The notes below the pieces were generated by a model. The model ran no database searches and was not told the origin of the DNA. It worked only from the letters and a program-made list of their open reading frames with translations. From positions 62,001-126,000 of the forward strand of contig CALQIX020000006.1 in NCBI GenBank assembly GCA_943330745.2: 64,000 nt of DNA. The letters run 5' to 3'. Positions 14,935 to 24,201 of this stretch are shown here, one piece after another; position 1 is the stretch's first letter; each line of letters begins with the position of its first letter. This DNA comes from Lishizhenia tianjinensis. Its GTDB lineage: Bacteria; Bacteroidota; Bacteroidia; Flavobacteriales_D; Crocinitomicaceae. The position numbers were made by a program, and so were the translations under genes.

Positions 14935-17223
14935 TTATTTAGAATCATTATTTATACGTTCCATACAGTTTCGCGCAAGTAAATAAGTTACTGTTGATTC
15001 CGCTCCTTGGTTCAAATTTATGCGATCGTGTTCCAATCCGTCGCAACATCCTCCTGTTAATGGGTTATAAATAATCTGTTTTAAATGATTGTCTCCTAAA
15101 TACCAATTAAACGCTTTTTTCATTTTTTCTAAATAATTTTCTTCAGGGAAATATTTAGAAAATTGTTCTAGGGCGATTATCGTATAAGCAACATCTATGG
15201 GTTGTTCTCCGAATGGAGAAACTTCTTGATTAAGGGTGTACCACGTTCTGTTTGAAATCGTTCGGAAATATTCTTTTTTAAAATGAATGTCTAATAAAAA
15301 GTCAAATGACTCCTTTGCGTATGCGAGTGTCGTATTGTTTTTTGTTAGTTCGTAAGCATAGAGCAAAGCTTCAGGAAGTATTGCGTTTCCATAAGTGATT
15401 GAATCCTCGAACCAAAACCAATCGGCTTGCTTTGATTGCTTGTAGAATCTCATCAGATGGTCGCTTAGCTTTAGTATTTGCGAGTGTATGATTCTGTTTT
15501 TTCTTGTTTTATTGTATTGGTATAGGCCTTTTAAAGTAAACGCAATCGAGCGGGGTGATTTCAGATTTGGTATGAATGGAAGGGAACGATCTATGAGCGC
15601 TGAAATCCGACTCGAATAACTGTGATTGAATAAATGTTGTTTAGAGTAAAAATGCCCTAGTGCGTTTAATGCCCGACCAATTGAGTCTTCTAAATTTTCC
15701 AAATAATTTTGTTCCGTATATTCTCCTTGTTCGTTTTTGTAGTTTAAAAAGTCACCCAAGGGTTGCTGTGCATTTTCTATAAATGTAAAATATGTGTTGA
15801 TATTCGGTAGAACAGTGGTGTCATTCGTTAGTTCATAATATTCAGTCAAGCTTGTCAATGCACGGGCATTATCGTCCACGGTAAACCCAGAATTTATGTC
15901 CGGACAATCTATCAAAGAAAATTGTATAATACCAAATATATTTGTAGAATTGTTGATATGGTTTAGGTTGTAATCCGGGAGAGTATATTCAATTTTATTC
16001 GCTTGAATTTCTAAATGGGTTGAAAAAATATGCATGTGTTTTAATGCTACATTTTGCCATGCAGAGGGTCTGATTTTCTGAAGTGCATTAATTCGCATTT
16101 CGTGTAAAATATGGATATTTTTAAAGAGATAGTTTGTCGAAATACTAAGTTGTTTAAAATCGTTGAATCCGATAACAATTCCTGCATCTGTCAAATAATC
16201 AATTGCTTGGGGAATTTGAGTTGAAATAATGGGGCAATTGCATCCCATTGCATAAGAAAATGTGCCACTAACAGCTTGATTTGGATCTTTTGAGGTGAAT
16301 AGATAAATGTCTGTTAATTGTAGGTATTCGAGTAATTCTTCATTGCTAACAAATCGATCGATAAAGAGAACATGGTCATTTATTCCTAATTCATCAATGA
16401 TTGTATTAAGATAATTTCTGTACTTTTCGCCCTCTCGTTTAACAATTTCCGGATGTGTTTTCCCGATGATGAGGTAAATACAATCTGGATTTTCTGCAAT
16501 AATCTCAGGTAAAGCAAACAAAGCTGTTTCAATACCTTTTCCTTCACTAAGCAAGCCAAAGGTACATAACACTTTTTTATTTTCTAAAGCATATTTAGCT
16601 TTCAACACGTCTGTATCTTGAAGTGATATTAGGTGTGTTCCATGGGGAATAATTTCTATTTTTTTAGGATCAATGGAGTATTCTTGTTCAAGCAGATTAG
16701 CGCTATGATTTGTCATAACAATGAGTTGATCGGAATGGTCAGAAATCGATTGAACAATGTATTTTCTCTTATCCGTGGGGTTCGGTAGAATAGTGTGGAA
16801 TGTAGTAAAAACTGGTTTTTCTAGTTTTTGAAGCAATTGTAATATATTTTCACCGTATTCTCCTCCAAATAAACCAAATTCATGTTGTATCAATACAGCA
16901 TCCACAGATTGATTTTTATTGATGGCATCTGCTAAATCTCGATAACTTTTTAGTGAATTTGATGCTAAAATATACTCAACGGGATATTCATATTCAAGAA
17001 TTGATTCTGTGTTATCAATTGCACAAATGGAAAGGTGAATGGATTCGCCAAATTTCGCAACAATGCCTTCTCTTAAATCTTTTGCGAAAGTTGCAATGCC
17101 ACATTCTCTTCCAGGAAAAGAGGTGATACAAACAATTTCCATTACCTTGTCCTTGACTTTTGAATTTGTTTTAACTTGAATCAAGTTTGAAGATTCTTCA
17201 AGAAGTGCGAGTTGTAATTCCAT
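14935..17223 (-). CDS. GT4 glycosyltransferase fused to an all-helical (toroid-like) domain
   Basis: 762 residues, about twice a normal GT4. Residues ~28-395 are a GT-B glycosyltransferase: PGRECGIATFAKDL near the start, HEFGLFGGEYGENIL, a LLSEGKGIETALFALPEI turn, and the donor-site region DPNQAVSGTFSYAMGC. The remaining ~350 residues are helical and rich in aromatics (DSIGRALNALGHFYSK, SIAFTLKGLYQY, DWFWFEDSITYGNAILPEALLYAY), like an alpha/alpha-toroid of glycosidase-like proteins. The partner gene, 6 bases upstream, is a GH130 phosphorylase, so a mannose-type glycan made and trimmed by the pair is a reasonable inference. The start at 17223 is supported by the tight spacing. Confidence 0.88.
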   Translation of the reverse strand: MELQLALLEESSNLIQVKTNSKVKDKVMEIVCITSFPGRECGIATFAKDLREGIVAKFGESIHLSICAIDNTESILEYEYPVEYILASNSLKSYRDLADAINKNQSVDAVLIQHEFGLFGGEYGENILQLLQKLEKPVFTTFHTILPNPTDKRKYIVQSISDHSDQLIVMTNHSANLLEQEYSIDPKKIEIIPHGTHLISLQDTDVLKAKYALENKKVLCTFGLLSEGKGIETALFALPEIIAENPDCIYLIIGKTHPEIVKREGEKYRNYLNTIIDELGINDHVLFIDRFVSNEELLEYLQLTDIYLFTSKDPNQAVSGTFSYAMGCNCPIISTQIPQAIDYLTDAGIVIGFNDFKQLSISTNYLFKNIHILHEMRINALQKIRPSAWQNVALKHMHIFSTHLEIQANKIEYTLPDYNLNHINNSTNIFGIIQFSLIDCPDINSGFTVDDNARALTSLTEYYELTNDTTVLPNINTYFTFIENAQQPLGDFLNYKNEQGEYTEQNYLENLEDSIGRALNALGHFYSKQHLFNHSYSSRISALIDRSLPFIPNLKSPRSIAFTLKGLYQYNKTRKNRIIHSQILKLSDHLMRFYKQSKQADWFWFEDSITYGNAILPEALLYAYELTKNNTTLAYAKESFDFLLDIHFKKEYFRTISNRTWYTLNQEVSPFGEQPIDVAYTIIALEQFSKYFPEENYLEKMKKAFNWYLGDNHLKQIIYNPLTGGCCDGLEHDRINLNQGAESTVTYLLARNCMERINNDSK

Positions 17224-17229
17224 GTTTTT

Positions 17230-18252
17230 TTATGTATTAATATAAGTAAATTCAGTAAGGAGTTCATGTAGGTTAAATGAGGCGCATCCGATGCATTTAT
17301 CAGCAGCACCATAGTAAAAAAAAAGGGTTTCGTCATTGAGAAATGCCCCCGTAGGAAATACTACGTTATTAACATTTCCGATTTTCTCCCACTCCAACTC
17401 AGGTTCTAATAGAGGATAGGGTAAATAAGCTAAAACACTTTGTGGATTATTGAGATCAAGCAATGAACAATGTGCTTTGTAGATTAGAACATTGTTGATG
17501 CTATATACTGCATGATAAATAAAAAGCCATCCATCGGGTATCTCAATCGGTGGACAACCAGCACCAACGTATAATGCATCTTTGATTTTTAGTTTTTCGC
17601 AATCCAAGGCGTGGGTTGGAAGACCTTTCAAATAATTATCCCAAAAATCTGAGTTTATATCACTAAGATTGGAGATAAAAACTAGGAGAATACAAGGCTT
17701 TATCCGATGGAAAAAACAAATTCTTCCTTGAATTCTTCGTGGGAAAAACACGATATTTTTATCCCAAATAAATTCTATGTTTGGATCCTTTTTTAGCTGA
17801 AAGTGATAATTGCCAGTTACAGTTGTAGCATTAACGGGTAAACCATCAAGAACCTTTTCAGTTGCAAGAATTAGCGGTACAATTATTCCCCACCGATAAA
17901 ACTCATGCAAATTGGAAGATAAAGCCAACGCACCAAGTGCATTTGTGCCGTCAAAAGCAGTGTAACTTAAGAAATAAATATCGTCTAGTTTCACTATTCG
18001 TGGGTCTTCCATGCCTTTTGATTCATAATCTCTTGATGGATGGATTAATGGAAAGCGGGATCGGTGTTTAATATGCAAAGGTGTATCTAATAAACAATAT
18101 CCAATGCTCGAATGATTACGTTTACTTAAAGCTCTGTAAAACAGATGCACAACTCCATTTTCATAAAAAACTGCAGGGTTAAATACACCTTCATTTTCAA
18201 AATACAAACTTGTTTGAGCAAGTATTACACCGTGCCTGGTAACATTCAACAT
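17230..18252 (-). CDS. GH130-family glycoside phosphorylase/hydrolase
   Basis: 340 residues, the family's usual length, with a five-bladed beta-propeller pattern. Visible landmarks are FNPAVFYENGVVHLFYRA, the GH130 signature SKGMEDPRIVKLDD with the catalytic-site Asp, and FPTGAFLNDETLFFYYGAADKC near the end. GH130 enzymes act on beta-mannosides, mostly by phosphorolysis. No signal peptide, so it works in the cytoplasm. It is co-directional with the GT4-toroid gene with only 6 bases between, suggesting shared synthesis or turnover of one oligosaccharide. Confidence 0.92.
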   Translation of the reverse strand: MLNVTRHGVILAQTSLYFENEGVFNPAVFYENGVVHLFYRALSKRNHSSIGYCLLDTPLHIKHRSRFPLIHPSRDYESKGMEDPRIVKLDDIYFLSYTAFDGTNALGALALSSNLHEFYRWGIIVPLILATEKVLDGLPVNATTVTGNYHFQLKKDPNIEFIWDKNIVFFPRRIQGRICFFHRIKPCILLVFISNLSDINSDFWDNYLKGLPTHALDCEKLKIKDALYVGAGCPPIEIPDGWLFIYHAVYSINNVLIYKAHCSLLDLNNPQSVLAYLPYPLLEPELEWEKIGNVNNVVFPTGAFLNDETLFFYYGAADKCIGCASFNLHELLTEFTYINT

Positions 18253-18268
18253 TTTGGGTTTCCGAATT

Positions 18269-18616
18269 TTACTCTTCTGTTAATACACAATCAGGTGCTT
18301 TATCTTTTACGACTACTTTTTGGGGAGAAAACAAAGCATCTATTAATCGTGTTTTTAATAAGATTTTTAAGGATTGGTTAACAATCGCTGGCTTTTCAAT
18401 AAGATTATCAATTGTTTTATTAACCAAAGCGGTTAATGCCTGCTTTGGATATTCTAAATCTAGTTCCTCGTCAGAGATAAAATCATTCCAAGAATTTTTT
18501 ATATTTTCCAAGGGAGAGAAAGAAGTTAACATTGTTTCTAAAGATTCCATGACCTTTTTTTCCTCAATAGCTTGTTGTTCGTACAATTGGTTTAACCGTT
18601 GTTGGAGATTTTTCAT
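18269..18616 (-). CDS. Small helical protein of the stress island, function unknown
   Basis: 115 residues, predicted almost wholly helical and probably coiled at the start (QQRLNQLYEQQAIEEKKVMESLETML). There is no signal peptide and no strong membrane segment, and I recognise no family. It lies 11 bases after the holin-like gene and 16 before GH130, so it belongs to this operon; genes in this slot next to a holin-like membrane protein are often its soluble partners, which is a guess from order only. Confidence 0.7.
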   Translation of the reverse strand: MKNLQQRLNQLYEQQAIEEKKVMESLETMLTSFSPLENIKNSWNDFISDEELDLEYPKQALTALVNKTIDNLIEKPAIVNQSLKILLKTRLIDALFSPQKVVVKDKAPDCVLTEE

Positions 18617-18627
18617 TGCATGTTGGA

Positions 18628-18990
18628 TTATGGTAATTTAATGGAATGTTCTTCGCTGAATAAATTTCGAATGATTTTATTTTGAATGGCTTTTTCAATT
18701 TTGCGTTGATTTAACACACTTAATATCATTGCTAAGAGCAAGTAAATGGTGCCAACGAAACCAAAGCCAGCGATATAGTCGTTTAAGTAATTAGAAATAT
18801 AAAATCCAAGCGCAATACTTAAAATCAGTATGGCTATAGTGAAGAGCATGTAGCGTAAAACTTGTAGTAAGATATAGGAACTAATGATGATGCTACGCTC
18901 AATTAATTCTAACTTTATTATTTCGATGGTTGTTCGCACATATTGTTTCAAATGATGCGTTATTTGATCCATCTGTTCTTTTTTTTCCAT
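18628..18990 (-). CDS. Phage_holin_3_6-like membrane protein
   Basis: 120 residues from ATG at 18988-18990. A longer frame starts at 19050, but that start would lie inside a terminator stem, so it is rejected. Layout: a soluble helix (HLKQYVRTTIEIIKLELIERS), two hydrophobic segments (YMLFTIAILILSIALGFYI and GFGFVGTIYLLLAMILSVL), and a charged tail. This is the pattern of the putative holin-X family, in spite of the name found in chromosomal stress or envelope operons together with YtxH and CsbD proteins, as here. It is not a sign of a prophage. Confidence 0.8.
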   Translation of the reverse strand: MEKKEQMDQITHHLKQYVRTTIEIIKLELIERSIIISSYILLQVLRYMLFTIAILILSIALGFYISNYLNDYIAGFGFVGTIYLLLAMILSVLNQRKIEKAIQNKIIRNLFSEEHSIKLP

Positions 18991-19011
18991 TAGGCTAAAG
19001 ATTTTTGTGTT

Positions 19012-19036
19012 AAAAAAACCCGGCTTTTCAACCGGG
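19012..19036 (-). terminator. Terminator between YtxH gene and holin-like gene
   Basis: On the minus strand CCCGG (19036-19032), an 8-base loop, CCGGG (19023-19019), then seven T. It follows the YtxH-like gene and precedes the holin-like start by ~22 bases, so the downstream genes need their own promoter or read-through. Confidence 0.75.
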
Positions 19037-19114
19037 CTCATCGCGTACAATCAACGCAGTTGGAGATACGTAAACGCTGATTATACAAGGTGATAATAGG
19101 ATTTTCCGTTCAGA

Positions 19115-19336
19115 TTATCGAATGAGTGGCTTTTTTTCGTGATGATCCATTCGTTCTTCAAGTGATGCGCTCAATACAGGATTAATCGTATTGGCTAATT
19201 TTTTGGCACCACCGGCTAATTTACTACGGGTAACGCTTCCTTTTTCCGGTGCGAATAAGATTCCTAAAATTGCACCCACAGCTGCACCTGCAAGAGCTAT
19301 TGTTAATAAGGTACTTGTGTTGTTTTTTGTTTCCAT
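19115..19336 (-). CDS. YtxH domain-containing small membrane protein
   Basis: 73 residues. It has one glycine-rich membrane segment ([21 protein letters not shown]) followed by the family's [18 protein letters not shown] stretch and a charged tail. YtxH proteins are general-stress proteins of unknown mechanism, with the helix anchored in the inner membrane. It sits between CsbD-like and holin-like genes. A terminator lies downstream. Confidence 0.88.
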   Translation of the reverse strand: METKNNTSTLLTIALAGAAVGAILGILFAPEKGSVTRSKLAGGAKKLANTINPVLSASLEERMDHHEKKPLIR

Positions 19337-19511
19337 TGTTTGTTTTTTTTAAATGAATTACCTAAAAATCAGCAGATAACACGGCAACGTATTAGATTGA
19401 TTGATTCTCAAACTGATCTCTAGGCAAATTCATTATTACGAAAGTTCGTGTGAATTGAATAATGTGAAAAATGTTGCTTTGTTTTTCTTTCGATTAATTT
19501 GCTTTGTTTTT

Positions 19512-19730
19512 TTATTCAATCTGACCTTTCTTAATGATGTTCATGATGTCTTCCGTTTTTTTATTCAACGTTTTTGCTAATCTAGATACGAGTTCCATTT
19601 CTTTCCCTTTCTCCAATTTTAAATCAGCCTCACCCAATTGCGGGTATTTCTTTTTCAATTCTTTCGCTTGTGTTTCCCAATTACCTTTGATTTTAAAATC
19701 CATGGCACTTTTCTTTGTTTTTGTTTCCAT
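19512..19730 (-). CDS. CsbD-like stress protein
   Basis: 72 residues, highly charged. The CsbD pattern is visible: DFKIKGNWETQAKELKKKYP, LGEADLKLEKGKE and ELVSRLAKTL, a short helical repeat as in the sigma-B-controlled protein CsbD. No catalytic residues are expected; the family marks general stress responses. It starts METKTKK, much like the neighbouring YtxH protein's METKNN, with a 175-base gap between them. Confidence 0.8.
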   Translation of the reverse strand: METKTKKSAMDFKIKGNWETQAKELKKKYPQLGEADLKLEKGKEMELVSRLAKTLNKKTEDIMNIIKKGQIE

Positions 19731-19834
19731 TTTGTCTTGTTTTTAATGATGAATAACTTACTGTACAAAGTTCCATATATGTGAGTAGGTTCGTATTACA
19801 TTGTTTGATGAAGGGTTTATAAAATTCCAAGAAA

Positions 19835-20605
19835 CTAATAGGCTGTCCATCCACCATCTGCTACAATCACCGAACCATTGATGAATGTGGATTTATCACT
19901 GGCTAAAAAGAGCGCTATTTGAGCAATTTCGTTCGGTTTACCCGTCCGTGGATTCAATACCATTCCTGAAAGGATGCGGTCCTTCACTAGTTCTGTTATT
20001 TTAGATTGATCAATGGTGGAGCCAATATTAGTTTCCACTGCACCTGGGGCGATGCAATTACATTGGATCCCTTGTTTTGCATATAGATAGCCTGTATTAT
20101 TGCTTAATCCAACCAAAGCATGCTTACTTGCTGTGTAGGCTACACCTGCTCTTCCGCCGTGCAGACCACCAATGGAACTGATATTGATAATGTTTCCGCT
20201 TTGTTGCTTGATAAATTCTTTGATAACACCACGAATAGTCTTGAAGGGACCATCCAAATTTGTTTTAAAAACCTTCTCCCAAGTGTCATTGCTTACTTCG
20301 GCAATAGATTCGAAATTATCCATTATTCCGGCATTATTTACGAGAATATTAATTTTTCCATAGGTGTCTAAGCAAAATTGGATCAGTTTAGTTATGTCTG
20401 CTTCATTGGAAATATCCGATTCTAGGATAGCAATATCTCCCCCTGCTGCAATTACCTCTGTTTCTAGAATTTTTAGGTTTCCATAATGTATGTCCGAAGC
20501 AATCACTTTGCACCCCTCTAGTGCATATAACAGGCTGATTTCTTTGCCAATTCCGGATCCAGCACCTGTGATTATGGCAACTTTATTGAGTAAATTTTGA
20601 GACAT
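19835..20605 (-). CDS. Short-chain dehydrogenase/reductase
   Basis: 256 residues, classical SDR length. The cofactor site is TGAGSGIG near residue 14; Asp at the end of beta-2 (VIASDIH) points to NAD(H) preference; NNAG is near residue 90; the catalytic set is Ser in NISSIGG, Tyr in YTASK with Lys four residues later; the C-terminus carries NGSVIVADGGWTAY. The substrate is unknown; glucose 1-dehydrogenase-like or 3-oxoacyl reductase-like are equally possible. It lies upstream of the CsbD/YtxH genes and is probably part of the same stress response. Confidence 0.93.
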   Translation of the reverse strand: MSQNLLNKVAIITGAGSGIGKEISLLYALEGCKVIASDIHYGNLKILETEVIAAGGDIAILESDISNEADITKLIQFCLDTYGKINILVNNAGIMDNFESIAEVSNDTWEKVFKTNLDGPFKTIRGVIKEFIKQQSGNIINISSIGGLHGGRAGVAYTASKHALVGLSNNTGYLYAKQGIQCNCIAPGAVETNIGSTIDQSKITELVKDRILSGMVLNPRTGKPNEIAQIALFLASDKSTFINGSVIVADGGWTAY

Positions 20606-20877
20606 ACCAGTTGATTTTAAATGTTGAAAAAATTCTTTGTTTTAATCTTGTTTTCATTATGAAAAAAGGACAATAAGTTTCTTTGCAAAATTCAAAACCT
20701 TTGGGAATCAATGTATTGTATAAAAAGAATGATGTTTTATATAAATCCGATTATACATGGTTAACTACCTAATTAGTAGCTGTTTGTTTTGAAAAATTGA
20801 AGTTGTTGATTCTCAAAGAAATTAGTCCACAGAAATATTCCTGAATATACTTTATGCGAAAAATCGTGGTGAGGAAG

Positions 20878-21435
20878 TTATTTATATTTGTCTGTTAGAC
20901 CAATTCCTTGAAGCACCAGTCTTTTTATTTTTTCCAAACGCCTAAGTTTTGTGTTTTCACTTTTCGCTTCAATTAGGAACAGAATAAATTCTTTTTGCCT
21001 TCCCGGAGTCAATTTTTCGAAAGATTCTTTGAAAGTGATGATGGAATTAAGTTCCTTTTCAAGAATTTCGGGCAGGGGAGGGGTATTAGTTGATTTCTCA
21101 ACCTTTAAGCCTTTTTTCTCAATTTCAATGGCTTCTAGTAAATAGGTACTAATCTGTTGTTCATTAATTTCATTAATGGAGGTGAATCGCCATTGCCTCA
21201 GTGATTTAGTTTTTCCTTCACTAGCATTTATCAATACTTGGTATGGGTCCTTTAAAAATACTCCGTTGTAAAACCAAATCGTAAAAAAATGTTTGAACCC
21301 TCCGAAACTTGCGATATTTTTTCCATTAAAAATAAAAACATCACCTCCCCATTTATTGGCTTTGTCAAAAGGAAGTTTACTGAATATTGATGAAAGAAGT
21401 TCCAATTCTTCTTTCCATTTCGTTTCTTTAGGCAT
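20878..21435 (-). CDS. YdeI-type protein with DUF1801 domain
   Basis: 185 residues. The N-terminal ~115 residues form a DUF1801/YdhG-like alpha-beta domain (KWGGDVFIFNGKNIASFGGFKHFF, LRQWRFTS). The C-terminal ~70 residues match the YdeI tail: LEKELNSIITFKESFEKLTPGRQKEFILFL, followed by basic helices. The tail resembles bacteriocin-protection YdeI proteins, but the function is unsettled. It is 14 bases downstream of another DUF1801 protein, so they probably share a transcript. Confidence 0.82.
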   Translation of the reverse strand: MPKETKWKEELELLSSIFSKLPFDKANKWGGDVFIFNGKNIASFGGFKHFFTIWFYNGVFLKDPYQVLINASEGKTKSLRQWRFTSINEINEQQISTYLLEAIEIEKKGLKVEKSTNTPPLPEILEKELNSIITFKESFEKLTPGRQKEFILFLIEAKSENTKLRRLEKIKRLVLQGIGLTDKYK

Positions 21436-21449
21436 GTTGATTCAGTTGT

Positions 21450-21872
21450 TTAATTCCATTTTAATTGAATTTGAATGATTGTTTCCGAAATCATTGCCTT
21501 CAAAACTTCAACATCGATATCGGATAATTTTTTTATGTAAATGCAACCTTTACTTTTTTTGAATTTACCTAGTTTTTCAAGTAATTTTTCATTTATTTCG
21601 CTTCCATAATATACGTACAAAGAAAATGCTGCTTTTCTCGGTGAAAATCCAACTAGTGGCCAATCACCTTCTTGTTTACTACGATCCGATTTGTAATGAT
21701 AAATACCAAAGCCAATTATGGATGGCCCCCACATTTTAGGTTCAAATGAAGTAAGATCTTGAATGATTTTAACTAATTCAAAACTGTCCTTTCGTTTTTG
21801 ATCTGTATCTGCAAATGTTTGTATAAATTCAGAAACATCTGCATCCGTTTGTTTTGTTTTAATTTCTGCCAT
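21450..21872 (-). CDS. DUF1801 domain protein
   Basis: 140 residues, soluble. The DUF1801 pattern is present: KMWGPSIIGFGIYHYKS, WPLVGFSPRKAAFSLYVYYG, KSKGCIYIKKLSDID. The fold is SufE/YdhG-like alpha-beta; no enzymatic activity is established. It is upstream of and co-directional with the YdeI-type gene. Confidence 0.88.
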   Translation of the reverse strand: MAEIKTKQTDADVSEFIQTFADTDQKRKDSFELVKIIQDLTSFEPKMWGPSIIGFGIYHYKSDRSKQEGDWPLVGFSPRKAAFSLYVYYGSEINEKLLEKLGKFKKSKGCIYIKKLSDIDVEVLKAMISETIIQIQLKWN

Positions 21873-22023
21873 AGTAGAAGTTATGGAATGTATTGTGTCG
21901 TATTTCTATCGAACTAAGAATAAATATACGGTAATTTTGATTGATGATATGGTACGTAACTTGGTGGAAATAGAAAAATAGTCCGTACGATTTAGTCATC
22001 TTTTGGTCAATTTCAATACCTTA

Positions 22024-22055
22024 AAAAACAAAACCCCTTGATTATCAAGGGGTTT
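22024..22055 (-). terminator. Terminator of the tRNA-Lys gene
   Basis: AAACCCCTTG (22031-22040) pairs with CAAGGGGTTT (22046-22055) around a 5-base loop; on the minus strand it is followed by TTTGTTTTTT. It is 10 bases past the tRNA 3' end. Confidence 0.92.
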
Positions 22056-22065
22056 AAGTGTTTCT

Positions 22066-22141
22066 TGGTGATCCCGCTGGGATTCGAACCCAGGGCCCAT
22101 ACATTAAAAGTGTATTGCTCTACCAGCTGAGCTACGGAATC
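22066..22141 (-). tRNA. tRNA-Lys (anticodon TTT), CCA encoded
   Basis: On the minus strand the acceptor arm GATTCCG pairs with CGGGATC, followed by discriminator A and an encoded CCA (22068-22066). The D arm GCTCAGCTGGTAGAGC, the anticodon arm ATACA-CTTTTAA-TGTAT with TTT at 22108-22106, and the T arm CTGGGTTCGAATCCCAG are all present. It has a clear promoter upstream and a terminator downstream, so it is a single-gene transcript. No integrated element abuts its 3' end. Confidence 0.97.
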
Positions 22142-22154
22142 AAAATCGAGGGTG

Positions 22155-22184
22155 CAAATATACAGTATAAAATCGATTCAACAA
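22155..22184 (-). promoter_or_regulatory. Promoter of tRNA-Lys
   Basis: On the minus strand TTG (22184-22182), a 19-base spacer, and TATATTTG (22162-22155). This is a full match to the Bacteroidota TTG-N17-23-TAnnTTTG consensus. RNA would start about 7 bases before the tRNA 5' end. Confidence 0.8.
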
Positions 22185-22260
22185 GAGTGTGGGTTCTGTT
22201 TTTGTTATTTTTTTTTAAAAAATCCATTAACCTATTGTCTTTCAGGGAATTATTTTAATT

Positions 22261-24051
22261 CTAATTTATGTGTTTTCCGTACGAATTAAAGATTACTTCA
22301 TCAGTAAGTTCTCGAACCATTTTGATTAGCTCTGATTTGAAAGCGGCCAATTCATACTCTCCTTTCTCAATCAGTCGGATTTTACGCTCCCATTGTCCGG
22401 TTAGTTCCACGCTTTTCAGTAATTCATTTTGAATGGTGTCAATTAAATTGATTCCAGTTTCAGTAGCAATGATATTTTTTTTCTTTTTCTCAATGTATCT
22501 GCGCTTGAACAACGTTTCTATGATGTTTGCACGTGTAGAGGGGCGTCCTATTCCGTTTAATTTGAGCATGTCGCGCATTTCTTCATCGTCAACTAATTTA
22601 CCAGCCGTTTCCATTGCTCGGAGTAAGGTTGCTTCTGTATAAGGTTTAGGTGCTGAAGTTTTTCCTTGATGAATAAAGGGCTCATGTGGTCCACTTTCAC
22701 CTTCTTCAAAAAGGGGCAAGGTCTTTTCTTCCTCGGTTTGTTTTTCTTCGTCTTCTTTTTTGTCTTGCTGGTATAGAACACGCCAGCCGGGATCTAAGAT
22801 TTGCTTGCCGGTTGCTTTGAATACAAGTTCTTCTACTTTGCCAAGAACTGTTGTATTTGAAACCTTGCATTCAGGATAAAACACGGCAATAAATCGCCTA
22901 CAAATCATGTCATATATGATTTTTTCATCCATCGTCCATGCTCCAGGTTTTACACCGGTTGGAATAATCGCATGGTGATCACTCACTTTTTTGTCATCAA
23001 AAATTTGTTTGCTTTTGGGTAAAGGTTTTTCTAGTAAAATTGTTGTATATGATCTATACTCTTCCAAATTCCCCAGTATTCCAGGTATTTTGGGGTGAAG
23101 ATCTTCTGATAAATAAGTTGTATCTACCCGTGGATAGGTAACGAGTTTTTTTTCATATAAACTTTGAACATGTTTCAAGGTGTCCTCGGCAGAATATCCT
23201 TTTTTCTTATTTGCTTCTACTTGAATGGCCGTTAAATCAAACAAGCGTGGATTCCCTTCTTTCCCTTCTTTCTGTTCAAATGAGGTGATTTCAAAAGGTT
23301 TATTTACTAAATATTCTAATCCTTTTTCTGCTTTGTCTTTTGTTTTTAATCGGTTGATTTGGCACAAAAACTCGGTGTCTCGGTATATTGTTTTTAATTC
23401 CCAATATTCTTCTTGTTTAAAAGCGTTTATTTCCTTTTGTCGTTGAACAATTAAAGCTAGGGTAGGAGTTTGAACTCTTCCGATGGATAAAACGGAGGTG
23501 CCTTTACCAAATTTAGTTGAAAATAATCGTGTCGCATTGATCCCAAGCAACCAATCTCCAATTGCTCTTGCGGTTCCTGCAGCATATAATCGGTCGTAAT
23601 TTTTGGATTCTTTCAAATCTTTAAATCCTTTTCGGATTGCTTCTTCCGTAAGGGATGAAATCCACAAGCGTTTAATGGGGACTTTACATTTTGCCAAGTG
23701 CAAAACCCAACGTTGTATCAATTCTCCTTCCTGCCCAGCATCTCCGCAGTTTACAACGGATTCTGCCGCTTTTACCAATGTTTCAATGACACCAAATTGC
23801 CTTTTCACACCAGTGTCATCCATGATTTTAATTCCAAAGGATTCTGGAATTATAGGCAAACTTTCCAATCGCCAAGACTTCCATTTTTCATTGTAATCAT
23901 GCGGTTCCTTCAATGTGCACAAATGACCGAAGGTCCAAGTAACTTGATACCCATTGCCTTCATAAAACCCATCTTTTCGGGTTTTTGCTCCTAAAATTTC
24001 AGCTAAATCTTTTGCTACACTTGGTTTCTCTGCAATACAAACAATCATCAC
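22261..24051 (-). CDS. topB: DNA topoisomerase III (type IA)
   Basis: 596 residues. The Toprim domain starts IVCIAEKPSVAKDLAEILG and contains the acidic metal site NCGDAGQEGELIQRW. The type IA core includes SIGRVQTPTLALIV and the catalytic Tyr in KLVTYPRVDTTYLSEDL. LNGIGRPSTRANIIETLF is the conserved C-terminal core motif. There is no zinc-ribbon tail, unlike TopA, which supports TopB. It relaxes and decatenates single-stranded or recombination-derived DNA. It stands alone downstream of the tRNA-Lys region; some TopB homologues travel with mobile elements, but nothing here suggests that. Confidence 0.95.
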   Translation of the reverse strand: MMIVCIAEKPSVAKDLAEILGAKTRKDGFYEGNGYQVTWTFGHLCTLKEPHDYNEKWKSWRLESLPIIPESFGIKIMDDTGVKRQFGVIETLVKAAESVVNCGDAGQEGELIQRWVLHLAKCKVPIKRLWISSLTEEAIRKGFKDLKESKNYDRLYAAGTARAIGDWLLGINATRLFSTKFGKGTSVLSIGRVQTPTLALIVQRQKEINAFKQEEYWELKTIYRDTEFLCQINRLKTKDKAEKGLEYLVNKPFEITSFEQKEGKEGNPRLFDLTAIQVEANKKKGYSAEDTLKHVQSLYEKKLVTYPRVDTTYLSEDLHPKIPGILGNLEEYRSYTTILLEKPLPKSKQIFDDKKVSDHHAIIPTGVKPGAWTMDEKIIYDMICRRFIAVFYPECKVSNTTVLGKVEELVFKATGKQILDPGWRVLYQQDKKEDEEKQTEEEKTLPLFEEGESGPHEPFIHQGKTSAPKPYTEATLLRAMETAGKLVDDEEMRDMLKLNGIGRPSTRANIIETLFKRRYIEKKKKNIIATETGINLIDTIQNELLKSVELTGQWERKIRLIEKGEYELAAFKSELIKMVRELTDEVIFNSYGKHIN

Positions 24052-24201
24052 TACACATTTATCCGATACACAAATCTATTTTTGCGACTGAATTCAAATG
24101 TAATGATTAAAGGCGAATGTGAAGGAATTATTGACCAGGTGTTGATTTCTTTTGTGCAATTATCAATTTGTGTTCAGGGTTCTTCTCCATACGTGATAAT
24201 G

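Noticed and set aside
18628-18990. 'Holin' gene as a sign of a prophage
   Set aside because: The family is chromosomal and stress-linked; no capsid, tail, integrase or lysis genes are near.
18991-19050. Longer start of the holin-like gene at 19050
   Set aside because: It would translate through a terminator stem; ATG at 18990 gives the family's normal start.
22066-22141. tRNA-Lys as an integration site of a mobile element
   Set aside because: No integrase and no repeated 3' tRNA fragment were found on either side.
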